From: Chitinophagaceae bacterium
GTDB taxonomy: Bacteria > Bacteroidota > Bacteroidia > Chitinophagales > Chitinophagaceae
Direction: 5' to 3'
Assembly (NCBI GenBank): GCA_947459295.1
Contig: CANHCY010000009.1
Location: forward strand, 1 to 64,000
DNA length: 64,000 nucleotides
The notes under the pieces are model-generated. The model worked only from the letters and a program-made list of their open reading frames with translations. It was not told where the DNA came from and did no database searches. Position numbers and translations under genes: made by a program. This document shows, piece by piece, positions 1 to 9,118 of the stretch; positions within the stretch are counted from its first letter, which is position 1; every line of letters begins with the position of its first letter.

Positions 1-2
1 AA

Positions 3-773
3 GCGGCGAGCAAACAACCCTTTTATTTACAGTATTCGAATATTGAAACACATACACCTTATTTTATTCCTAAAGGTTTTGAAGGACGTTCTAACTATGG
101 TGCATTTGGTGACGCAGTTGCCTACATCGATTATACCGTGGGTGTTTTAATGGGTTATTTAAAACAAGTAGGTCTCGAAAAAAATACACTGATCGTTATT
201 CATGCTGATAACGGACCCTTAGTAGAAAAATATCCTGAACTAGAAGATAGCTATGGAAAGTTTGGACTGGTAGACACCAGTTTACAGCATGTATTACGCG
301 ATGGAAAATACCAACAGCGTTTTGAAGGCGGTGTAAGATCGGCGTGTTTTGTAAAATGGCCTGGCATGATTAAGGCAGGTGCTGTTAATCAGAACATTTA
401 CAGTGGGGTTGATTTATTTACCAGCTTTTTACAAGTAGCAGGCGCTGAAATGCCCACTGGTAGAGTAATTGACGGCAAACCCATGATTGAAAGCATCATA
501 ATAAATAAACCGGTGCGCAACACTTTTTATGCATTTGCGCCACAAAAAGAACTGCAAGGCCTGCGTTATAACAATTGGAAATTAGTGCTTGATAAACGTG
601 CCGGGAAAACCAACTTATTACTTTTTGATTTGGCTACCGATGCTAAAGAAAATAATAATATTGCAGCCGCTAATCAGGCCATTGTAGATGCTTTATATGC
701 ATTAGCTTTACAAGCACAAAAAGCAGTAGAAGAAAATAAGCCACTATCAGAAACCAATTCATTTAATTTTTAG
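3..773 (+). CDS. Sulfatase (arylsulfatase family), C-terminal part; 5' end lies outside the window
   Basis: Frame is open from nt 3 through the track ORF (138..773). Reads ..QPFYLQYSNIETHTPYFIPKGFEGRSNYGAFGDAVAYIDYTVG..LMGYLKQVGLEKNTLIVIHADNGP, typical of a sulfatase C-terminal half. N-terminal CxPSR motif not visible. Confidence 0.85.
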   Translation, partial: AASKQPFYLQYSNIETHTPYFIPKGFEGRSNYGAFGDAVAYIDYTVGVLMGYLKQVGLEKNTLIVIHADNGPLVEKYPELEDSYGKFGLVDTSLQHVLRDGKYQQRFEGGVRSACFVKWPGMIKAGAVNQNIYSGVDLFTSFLQVAGAEMPTGRVIDGKPMIESIIINKPVRNTFYAFAPQKELQGLRYNNWKLVLDKRAGKTNLLLFDLATDAKENNNIAAANQAIVDALYALALQAQKAVEENKPLSETNSFNF

Positions 774-775
774 CA

Positions 776-1924
776 TTGAAAAAACAAGCTCAATTATATT
801 TCATTATTTGTTGCGGCCTTTTTTGGACTTGTACATCTGGCGATACGACTGCAAAAGCTATTCAAGATTCTATTCAGGCAAAAAAAGATTCGGCACTACA
901 CTGCACGAGTAATATTCCAAATCGTTTTGGTGTTAGCTCCGCAACTGATACAAGCTCTATTGTAAAAGGTGTTGCAGATAAAGCAGGCATGGTGCTTATT
1001 AGCGGTGGCGAATTTATAATGGGTTGTTCTGACAAAACCGGCCGTGCCGATGAGTATCCGCAGCACAGCGTAACTGTTTCAAGTTATTGGATGGATACCA
1101 CCGAAGTTACCAATGCGCAGTTTGCAAAATTTGTTGCAGCTACGGGCTATATTACCACCGCCGAAAAAGCCCCTGACTGGAATGAAATAAAAAAACAACT
1201 ACCTGAGGGTACCCCTAAGCCAGCTCCTGAATTACTGGTGGCGTCATCACTTGTATTTGTAATGTCATCTACACCGGTAGACATGAACAATCCTGCCTCC
1301 TGGTGGGCATGGACAAAAGGGGCCAATTGGAAGCATCCGCGCGGACCCGGTTCTAGCATTAAAGGAAAGGATAACGAACCCGTAACACAAGTGTCTTATG
1401 ATGATGCAAATGCCTATGCCCGTTGGGCTGGCAAGCGTTTACCTACAGAAGCAGAGTGGGAATACGCAGCAAGAGGTGGATTTAAAAATCAAACATTTCC
1501 CTGGGGAAATGAACCGCTTGAACAGGGCGCTAAAAAAGCAAATACTTGGCAAGGAAAATTTCCAAATACCAATACAGGTGCAGACGGATATATGCGCATT
1601 GCACCCGTTGCTAAATATGCGCCCAATGCATACGGCTTATATGATATGAGTGGAAATGTTTGGGAATGGTGTTCCGATTGGTACGATGCCAATTACTATG
1701 CATCCGTTGCACAAAAAAAATTAGTAAACCCAACTGGTAGCAATAAAAGTTTTGATCCTGACGAACCTACCATTCCAAAAAAAGTTGTGCGTGGCGGATC
1801 CTTTTTATGTCACGATTCTTACTGTGCTAGTTACCGTGTATCTGCGCGCATGAAAACGGCTACCGACACTGGACTTGAACACACTGGATTTAGATGCGTA
1901 ACAGACGTGTCATCTAAAAAATAA
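776..1924 (+). CDS. Formylglycine-generating enzyme / SUMF1-family protein with N-terminal signal peptide
   Basis: GGEFIMG..DEYPQHSVTVSSYWMDTTEVTNAQFAKFV, RLPTEAEWEYAARGG, and C-terminal VVRGGSFLCHDSYCASYRVSARM..GFRC with the FGE-type Cys pair. TTG start directly after the sulfatase stop; hydrophobic N-terminus. Confidence 0.88.
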   Translation: MKKQAQLYFIICCGLFWTCTSGDTTAKAIQDSIQAKKDSALHCTSNIPNRFGVSSATDTSSIVKGVADKAGMVLISGGEFIMGCSDKTGRADEYPQHSVTVSSYWMDTTEVTNAQFAKFVAATGYITTAEKAPDWNEIKKQLPEGTPKPAPELLVASSLVFVMSSTPVDMNNPASWWAWTKGANWKHPRGPGSSIKGKDNEPVTQVSYDDANAYARWAGKRLPTEAEWEYAARGGFKNQTFPWGNEPLEQGAKKANTWQGKFPNTNTGADGYMRIAPVAKYAPNAYGLYDMSGNVWEWCSDWYDANYYASVAQKKLVNPTGSNKSFDPDEPTIPKKVVRGGSFLCHDSYCASYRVSARMKTATDTGLEHTGFRCVTDVSSKK

Positions 1925-2031
1925 TAATAGCATCTTCACCAGTTAGTGTATTATTTTATCAATAACACAAACCTAGATTGGTTCTATTTTTTTCTACTCT
2001 TTTTATTGGTTATATTGAATCAAAATTGCGT

Positions 2032-4113
2032 ATGAAAAAATGGATCGCTTGCTGCTTATTAATAAGCATGCTGCAGTTACAACTTACTGCACAAACCTAT
2101 CAACCCAATTGGGAATCCCTTGATTCTAGGCCTGTTCCATCATGGTTTATGAATGAAAAGTTTGGCATTTTTATTCATTGGGGTGCGTATAGTGTACCAT
2201 CATGGGGACCACAACACAGTTATTCGGAGTGGTACCAAAATGGTTTGCAAGCCGATAAAGACAATGTGCGCAAAAAATTTCACAAACTACATTATGGTGA
2301 TATGTCTTATTATGGTTTTGGTCCTATGTTTAAGGCAGATCGTTTTGATCCGGATGCCTGGGCTAAAGTGTTTGAGCAGTCGGGCGCAAAATATATTGTA
2401 CTCACGAGTAAGCACCATGATGGCTTTGCCATGTGGCCAAGTAAAGAAGCAGATAAAACCTGGGGCTTTCCTTGGAACAGTCTAACAAGCGGTCCTAAAA
2501 GAGATTTGTTAGGTGATTTGTTTAAAGCCGTAAGAAAAACCAGCGTGCGCGCGGGAATGTATTACTCTTTATACGAATGGTACAATCCACTCTATAAATC
2601 GGACATCAATAAATATGTAAGCGACCATATGTGGCCACAAATGAAAGACCTCATTAACACCTATCAACCCGATGTTTTTTGGACAGATGGTGATTGGGAT
2701 GTGTCGGATGCAAAATGGAAATCGCCGGAGTTTTTAGCATGGCTCTATAACGAAAGTCCAGTAAAAGAAAAGATTGTTACCTATGATAGATGGGGCAGTG
2801 GGATTCGTTTTCATCATGGGGGAGTGTATACGCCAGAGTATCAGCCTGATTTAGATTTTGAAGATCATCCATGGGAAGAAAGTAGAGGCATGGGCTACTC
2901 TTACGGATACAATAAAGAAGAAGATATTTGGGATTATAATTCGGCGCAATCTTTGGTGTTAGCACTGGTAGATAAAGTAAGTAGAGGTGGTAATTTTTTA
3001 TTAGACATTGGACCTGATGATCATGGAAAAATTCCGCCAATTATGCAGGAGCGTTTATTGCAAATTGGCGCATGGTTAACTGAAAATGGCGAAGCGATTT
3101 ACAACACCAGACGCTGGATACGTACGTCACAAGCGTCTGCAAATGACAGTAAAGAAAAAGAATTGTATTTTACGTATAACCCTACTAGCAATGCATTATA
3201 CGCTATTGCACCCACTTTTAATAATAGTGGCGAATACATTATTAAAGACCTTGACTTACCAGCCGGCACCAATATTTCTTTTGTTGCTACTAAAGAAAAA
3301 TGCACATGGAAAAAACAAGGAAATGATATTGTTGTTACCATGCCAGCGTACAAACCTGCCATGATTAAAGCGCCTTATGCGTATGCACTTAAAATAGAAA
3401 ACTTTGGTGCATTTGCTCCAAAACCAAAAATAGAAATCACGTATGCAAATGGTGCGCAAACACCAACCGTTTCGGTTACGGCACCTACAGGCGCAGTCGT
3501 ACATTACACAACGGATGGAACAAACCCAACACCAACTTCACCAACGTATACAGCTGCATTTACATTACCCAAAACAAGTGTTGTAAAAGCGCAAATTTTT
3601 GACAATAAAAAATTACCCGGTAAAGTAGCGGAAGTAACTGCAAAAGCTTACACCTGGATGCCTGCTGTTAAAACAAGTGGCGCTTTACAACCAGGTATTG
3701 CTTACCAATATTTTGAAACAAAAGGCAAACAAAATTTAGCCGCGCTACCTAGCTTAACACCAGCATTAACAGGGGTTACACAAGATATTAGTGTAGCGGT
3801 AAAAAAGCGTGAATCAGAATTTAGTTTACTTTTTGATGGCTACTTAAAAATAGAAAAAGACGGTATTTATCATTTTACAACACGCTCTGATGATGGTAGT
3901 ATTTTGTACATCGATGACGTTGAAGTAGTGAACAATGATGGAGATCATGGATCTGTGGAAGCGGCTGGAAAAGCAGCGTTAAAAAAAGGATACCACAAAA
4001 TTAGAGTCGCGTATTACGATGGCAGTGGCGGTAACGAATTAACAGCTACTATGCAATTAGAAAACACACCAAAAAATACATTAAACAGTAAACTCATCTG
4101 GACAAAAAAATAA
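2032..4113 (+). CDS. Alpha-L-fucosidase (GH29) with CHB_HEX_C-like and PA14-like C-terminal domains
   Basis: WFMNEKFGIFIHWGAYSVPSW, SKHHDGFAMWPS, DVFWTDGDWD; C-terminal VHYTTDGTNPTPTSPTY repeat-like domain and YLKIEKDGIYHFTTRSDDGSILYIDD (PA14-like). In-frame ATG at 2032 precedes a signal peptide; track start at 1978 is a TTG. Confidence 0.9.
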   Translation: MKKWIACCLLISMLQLQLTAQTYQPNWESLDSRPVPSWFMNEKFGIFIHWGAYSVPSWGPQHSYSEWYQNGLQADKDNVRKKFHKLHYGDMSYYGFGPMFKADRFDPDAWAKVFEQSGAKYIVLTSKHHDGFAMWPSKEADKTWGFPWNSLTSGPKRDLLGDLFKAVRKTSVRAGMYYSLYEWYNPLYKSDINKYVSDHMWPQMKDLINTYQPDVFWTDGDWDVSDAKWKSPEFLAWLYNESPVKEKIVTYDRWGSGIRFHHGGVYTPEYQPDLDFEDHPWEESRGMGYSYGYNKEEDIWDYNSAQSLVLALVDKVSRGGNFLLDIGPDDHGKIPPIMQERLLQIGAWLTENGEAIYNTRRWIRTSQASANDSKEKELYFTYNPTSNALYAIAPTFNNSGEYIIKDLDLPAGTNISFVATKEKCTWKKQGNDIVVTMPAYKPAMIKAPYAYALKIENFGAFAPKPKIEITYANGAQTPTVSVTAPTGAVVHYTTDGTNPTPTSPTYTAAFTLPKTSVVKAQIFDNKKLPGKVAEVTAKAYTWMPAVKTSGALQPGIAYQYFETKGKQNLAALPSLTPALTGVTQDISVAVKKRESEFSLLFDGYLKIEKDGIYHFTTRSDDGSILYIDDVEVVNNDGDHGSVEAAGKAALKKGYHKIRVAYYDGSGGNELTATMQLENTPKNTLNSKLIWTKK

Positions 4114-4116
4114 AAC

Positions 4117-5553
4117 ATGAAAAAAATATTTTTAATTGTTACCGCTTTTGTTTTTGCGCAAACATTCAATGGTTTTTCGCAGGAGCATACGGCTAGTTTA
4201 AATTACACCGTTCCTACCGATGCTAAAGTGCGCGAAAAATTAGCGGACTGGAAAAAAATAAAATTTGGACTTCTCATGCACTGGGGTACATATAGCCAGT
4301 GGGGCGTGGTAGAAAGTTGGAGCATTTGTCCAGAGGATGAAGGCTGGACGCAGCGCAGGGGGCCATATTCAGCGGATTGGTATACTTATTTAAAAGCCTA
4401 CGAAAATTTGCAAACCACTTTTAATCCAGTAAAATTTAATCCAGAACGTTGGGCCGCTGCAGCAAAAGATGCGGGCATGAAATATGTTGTTTTTACCACT
4501 AAACATCATGATGGCTTTTGCATGTTTGATTCTAAAGAAACAGATTATAAAATAACGGGTTCAAAATCGCCATTTGCAAATAATCCAAAAGCAAATGTTG
4601 CGAAAGAAGTGTTTAGCGCTTTCAGAAATCAAGGCTTTATGACGGGTGCTTATTTTTCTAAACCCGATTGGAATACCAAAGACTATTGGTGGCGTTATTT
4701 TCCACCAAAAGATAGAAACGTTTCTTACGATCCAAAAAAATATCCGACGCGTTGGGAAGATTTTAAAACATTTACTTATAATCAAATTCAGGAGCTCATG
4801 ACAGGTTATGGTTCTATGGATATTTTATGGCTTGATGGTGGATGGGTAAGACCAAAAAGTAGCATTGATACCACTATAGAATGGCAGAGAACCATCACGC
4901 ACAATCAGGACATTGATATGCCTAAAATTGCGGCGATGGCCAGAACCCACCAGCCGGGCTTACTTGTGGTGGACAGAACGGTTCATGGGGAGTATGAAAA
5001 TTATGTTACGCCAGAGCAACAAGTGCCCGCTACCTATTTGCCATATCCATGGGAAAGTTGCATTACCCTTGGTAATTCCTGGTCATATGTACCCGGCGAT
5101 CAGTACAAGTCTTCTCGAAAAGTAATTCATATGCTTACCGATATCATTTCTAAAAATGGTAACCTTCTTTTAAACGTGGGTCCTGGTCCAGATGGTGAGT
5201 GGGATTCGCTAGCTTATAACCGTTTAGAGGCTATTGGAAAATGGATGAAAGCCAATGGTGAAGCGGTTTATGAAACAGAAGCTGATCCTAACCTACCACG
5301 TCAGGGCAAATGGGCTTTTACCAGAAAAGGCACTAGTATTTATGCCATTTACCAAGTAGCAGAAAATGAAATTGTTGAAAATTCACTTTCGGTAAACCTA
5401 CCAACAGGAACCCAAGTGAAAGCAGTTTCGGTGATTGGGGGACCACAAAAGGTGAAATTTACCCAAACAGGGGGCCAAGTTGTTTTGTTTACAGCTGATA
5501 AATCGATTGTTAAACAAACCGAAGCCCTTGTTTTTAAGATAGTTACAAATTAA
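4117..5553 (+). CDS. Alpha-L-fucosidase (GH29)
   Basis: FGLLMHWGTYSQWGVVESW, TTKHHDGFCMFDSKETDY, MDILWLDGGWVRP, NGNLLLNVGPGPDG; signal peptide. Confidence 0.9.
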   Translation: MKKIFLIVTAFVFAQTFNGFSQEHTASLNYTVPTDAKVREKLADWKKIKFGLLMHWGTYSQWGVVESWSICPEDEGWTQRRGPYSADWYTYLKAYENLQTTFNPVKFNPERWAAAAKDAGMKYVVFTTKHHDGFCMFDSKETDYKITGSKSPFANNPKANVAKEVFSAFRNQGFMTGAYFSKPDWNTKDYWWRYFPPKDRNVSYDPKKYPTRWEDFKTFTYNQIQELMTGYGSMDILWLDGGWVRPKSSIDTTIEWQRTITHNQDIDMPKIAAMARTHQPGLLVVDRTVHGEYENYVTPEQQVPATYLPYPWESCITLGNSWSYVPGDQYKSSRKVIHMLTDIISKNGNLLLNVGPGPDGEWDSLAYNRLEAIGKWMKANGEAVYETEADPNLPRQGKWAFTRKGTSIYAIYQVAENEIVENSLSVNLPTGTQVKAVSVIGGPQKVKFTQTGGQVVLFTADKSIVKQTEALVFKIVTN

Positions 5554-5759
5554 AATAGCAGATTTTACTATGTATATTTTACACTAAGTCGATTTTAACC
5601 CCCAAATGCAAAGAATATGTTAATGGAGTGCTATAAATTGATAATTTCACCGAATATTTTAATCTAAATATGACTCAACTTTAATATGCTAAAATTTAGC
5701 TCTAGTCCATTGTAATGGTGGGCTGGTCAAAGATTTTTATTTAACCAAAATTCTAAACA

Positions 5760-8700
5760 ATGAGGACAAAAATTCGTTTACTGACACTCCTTGTATTGAT
5801 GTTTGCGGGCACTACATTATTTGCCCAAGACAAAGCAATATCGGGTGTTGTAAAAGACAACACTGGCGCAGAACTTTCTGGCGCTACAGTGTCTGTTAAA
5901 GGCACATCTAACAGTGTCATGACAGATGCAAAAGGTAAGTTCACAATCAAGGCAAATGCAAAGGCAACACTTGTTGTTTCTTTTGTGGGTTTCGAAAGCA
6001 AAGAAACTTTAGTTGGCGGTCAAACAACCGTAAACTTCTCTTTAGCTCCAGGAACTAGTGCATTAAATGATGTAGTTGTAACTTCTCTTGGTATTTCTAA
6101 AAAGCAAAAAGCGTTAGGTTATGCTACAAGTACTATTAGTGCTGAGCAAATTACTGATGCTGGTACACCAAACTTTGCGACTGCCCTTTATGGTAAGGCG
6201 CCAGGTGTTCGTATCGCTGCTACACCAGGTGGTGCAACTTCTGCAGTAAACATCAATATCCGTGGTATTAACTCTATCACTGGTAAAAATGATCCACTTA
6301 TTGTATTAGATGGTATTCCAATCCGTAACGGTGAAGTTAGAAATGACAACTACTGGGGTGACCAACGTTTAAGAGGTAATGGTTTATTGGATCTTCAAAC
6401 AGAAGATATCGAAAACATTTCTATCTTAAAAGGTGCATCTGCTGCTGCTCTTTATGGTTCTGAAGCAGTAAACGGTGTAGTACTTGTTACTACAAAACAA
6501 GCAAGCAAAAATAGAAAAGGCTTAGGTGTAGACGTGTCTACGAACTATAGCATTGACAAAATTGCTTTCTTACCAAGATATCAAAACGTTCGTGGTTATG
6601 GTATTTCAAATGTGATCAACAATGGCGGACAAGATGATGCTGGTTTCTTATATCATGACTTAAATGGTGATGGTATCAGAGAAACTAGAAGTTTACCAAA
6701 CTACAGTATCAACTATGGTCCTAGATTTGATGGTCAACCAATCCTTAACTGGGACAACCGTATCATCCCTTACTCTGCTCAACCTGATAACTATGCTGGT
6801 TTATTCCAAACAGCTCAAAACTCAAGCATCAACGTAGCAGTTTCTAAAGCTTCTGAAAGTGCAAGCGTTCGTTTCTCTTTAACTAGACAAGCAAACGAAG
6901 GTATCAGTATGGGTTCTAGAAGTGAGAAAAATACCATGAACTTGAATACAAGTTTCAGACTTTCTCCTAAATTCTCTACCGATGTAATGGTTAACTATAT
7001 CAACCAAACTATCAACAACCGTCCTTACTCTATTGATCGTATGATCAACAACTTTACGGGTATGATTGGTCGTTTTGATAATGGTGAGTGGTATATGAAT
7101 AAAGCAGTAACTTCTAAAGGTTACAGATACCGTGTAGGTACTGAACAAAGTGCTACACCTGCAGAAAATATCAGATCTGGTATTGGCTTTAAAGGTGATA
7201 TCGCTGATTATGCATGGCGCGTACAAAAGCATCAATTGCTTGAAGTAAGCAATCGTGTAATTGCGAGCATGACTAACAACTATTCTATCTTACCTGATTT
7301 AAAGTTACGTACGCGTATCGCTACAGACTTTACTTCTGCTAAAGATGAAAACAGACAAGCGACTGAAGTTCCTTTAGCGTTTGGTAACTCTGGTTTCTTT
7401 GGTTTAGGTCAAACACAAAACACCATTGTTTATGGTGATGCGTTATTAACCTACACTAAAAAAGTAAACAATGATTTAGAAATCAGTGCACTTGGTGGTT
7501 ATACTGCAACAGACGAAAGTATGTTACGTATTACCCGTGGTACTTCTGGTGGTTTAAGTACAGAAAATCTATTTGATATCGCTGCGTCTATGAACGTACC
7601 TGGTCAAGGATCTAACCGTATGTCAATCACTAAAGATGCCTTCATTGGTACTTTCAATGCGAACTATAAAGATTATTGGTTCTTAGAAGCGACTGTTCGT
7701 AGAGACCGTACTTCTACTATGAATCCTAATAACAACAGTTTTGCATACCCTTCTGTTAACACGAGTTACATCTTCTCTGATGCGCTTAAAATGCCATCAT
7801 GGTTATCATATGGTAAAATCCGTGGTTCATGGGGTATCGTGGGTAACTTCCCTGATCCATACTTAGCAAACGTTGCTTACAACCAAAATACATTAGGTAG
7901 CCAAGGTGGTAACCCAGTATTATTTACAAACATTCCTTCTAACTTTGGTAATGATGCAATCAGACCAGAGCAAAAGAAAGAATTTGAATTTGGTTTAGAA
8001 ACAAGATTGTTCAACAATCGTGTAACTTTCGAAGCAAGTTATTATAATGCACAAGTTGTAGATCAAATTTTACCACTTTCATTACCAGCAACTTCTGGAG
8101 CTACATCAATTTTAGCTAACGTAGGTACCCTTAGAAATACAGGTATTGAGGTTACTATTAGTGGTTTCCCTATCAAAAAAGCAAACTTTAGCTGGGAAAC
8201 TGGTGTTAACCTAGCACAAAACCAAAATAAAGTAGAACAATTAGCTCCAGGTTTAACGGAGTTATTGCACGCTGATTATGATGGTAACGCTGCTCAATTA
8301 AAGTCTGTTGTTGGTCAACCAATGGGAGATTTTTATGCGCACCCGGTATTAACAAATGCTAAAGGTGAGCAAATTGTTAGACCTGACGGTATCTATGCTG
8401 TTGATCCTGACAAAATGTACAAAGTGGGTAACGCAATGCCTAAATTAATTGGTGGTTGGTTTAACACTGTTAAGTACAAGAACTTTACTTTAGACGCGAT
8501 GGTTGACTTCCGTTATGGTGGTTATGTTATGCCAACTGGTATTAACTGGATGATTAGCCGTGGTTTATTAGAAGAGAGCTTACAGTTCATGGATAAAGAA
8601 AGCGGTGGTTTATCTTACTACAAAGACAGAACGTCTGGTAGATATGTACAAACCAATGCAGCTGCTGGTCCTCAAGGCGAAAGAGTATTCCACGATGGTA

Positions 8701-9083
8701 TGTTATTACCTGGTGTGAAAGCTGATGGTACTAAAAATGATAACATTGTTCCTCAATCTTATTATTTCTGGAATACTTACAACTGGGGTGGTCCTCAGTA
8801 CAGTGCTTCTCGTTATGAGTTGTACATCCAAGAGAATTCATATGTTAAGATGAGAGAAATTACAATTGGATATAACATGCCAAGCAAAGTTGCTAGCATG
8901 ATTGGTGCGAAAAAATTACAGTTCTCTGTATTTGGACGTAACTTATTTTATATCTATCGTACACTTAAACACTTAGATGCGGAGCAAACTACTGCAGGTT
9001 CACGTTGGGCGCAAAACCTAACCAATGCCGGTGGTAACCCTTCTACTAGAAGCTTTGGTGTTATGTTAAGAGCTTCATTCTAA
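5760..9083 (+). CDS. SusC/RagA family TonB-linked outer membrane protein
   Basis: Carboxypeptidase-regulatory-like N-terminal domain, plug region (NINIRGINSITGKNDPLIVLDGIPI; ISILKGASAAALYGSEAVNGVVLVTTK), C-terminal barrel ending ..FGVMLRASF. Confidence 0.95.
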   Translation: MRTKIRLLTLLVLMFAGTTLFAQDKAISGVVKDNTGAELSGATVSVKGTSNSVMTDAKGKFTIKANAKATLVVSFVGFESKETLVGGQTTVNFSLAPGTSALNDVVVTSLGISKKQKALGYATSTISAEQITDAGTPNFATALYGKAPGVRIAATPGGATSAVNINIRGINSITGKNDPLIVLDGIPIRNGEVRNDNYWGDQRLRGNGLLDLQTEDIENISILKGASAAALYGSEAVNGVVLVTTKQASKNRKGLGVDVSTNYSIDKIAFLPRYQNVRGYGISNVINNGGQDDAGFLYHDLNGDGIRETRSLPNYSINYGPRFDGQPILNWDNRIIPYSAQPDNYAGLFQTAQNSSINVAVSKASESASVRFSLTRQANEGISMGSRSEKNTMNLNTSFRLSPKFSTDVMVNYINQTINNRPYSIDRMINNFTGMIGRFDNGEWYMNKAVTSKGYRYRVGTEQSATPAENIRSGIGFKGDIADYAWRVQKHQLLEVSNRVIASMTNNYSILPDLKLRTRIATDFTSAKDENRQATEVPLAFGNSGFFGLGQTQNTIVYGDALLTYTKKVNNDLEISALGGYTATDESMLRITRGTSGGLSTENLFDIAASMNVPGQGSNRMSITKDAFIGTFNANYKDYWFLEATVRRDRTSTMNPNNNSFAYPSVNTSYIFSDALKMPSWLSYGKIRGSWGIVGNFPDPYLANVAYNQNTLGSQGGNPVLFTNIPSNFGNDAIRPEQKKEFEFGLETRLFNNRVTFEASYYNAQVVDQILPLSLPATSGATSILANVGTLRNTGIEVTISGFPIKKANFSWETGVNLAQNQNKVEQLAPGLTELLHADYDGNAAQLKSVVGQPMGDFYAHPVLTNAKGEQIVRPDGIYAVDPDKMYKVGNAMPKLIGGWFNTVKYKNFTLDAMVDFRYGGYVMPTGINWMISRGLLEESLQFMDKESGGLSYYKDRTSGRYVQTNAAAGPQGERVFHDGMLLPGVKADGTKNDNIVPQSYYFWNTYNWGGPQYSASRYELYIQENSYVKMREITIGYNMPSKVASMIGAKKLQFSVFGRNLFYIYRTLKHLDAEQTTAGSRWAQNLTNAGGNPSTRSFGVMLRASF

Positions 9084-9118
9084 GGTTTACATTTCTCTGA
9101 AAATTTTAAATAAATTAT

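Noticed and set aside
6879-7235. Antisense ORF of 118 aa inside the first SusC gene
   Set aside because: Fully embedded in a well-supported CDS on the other strand, low-complexity composition, no recognisable domain; shadow ORF.
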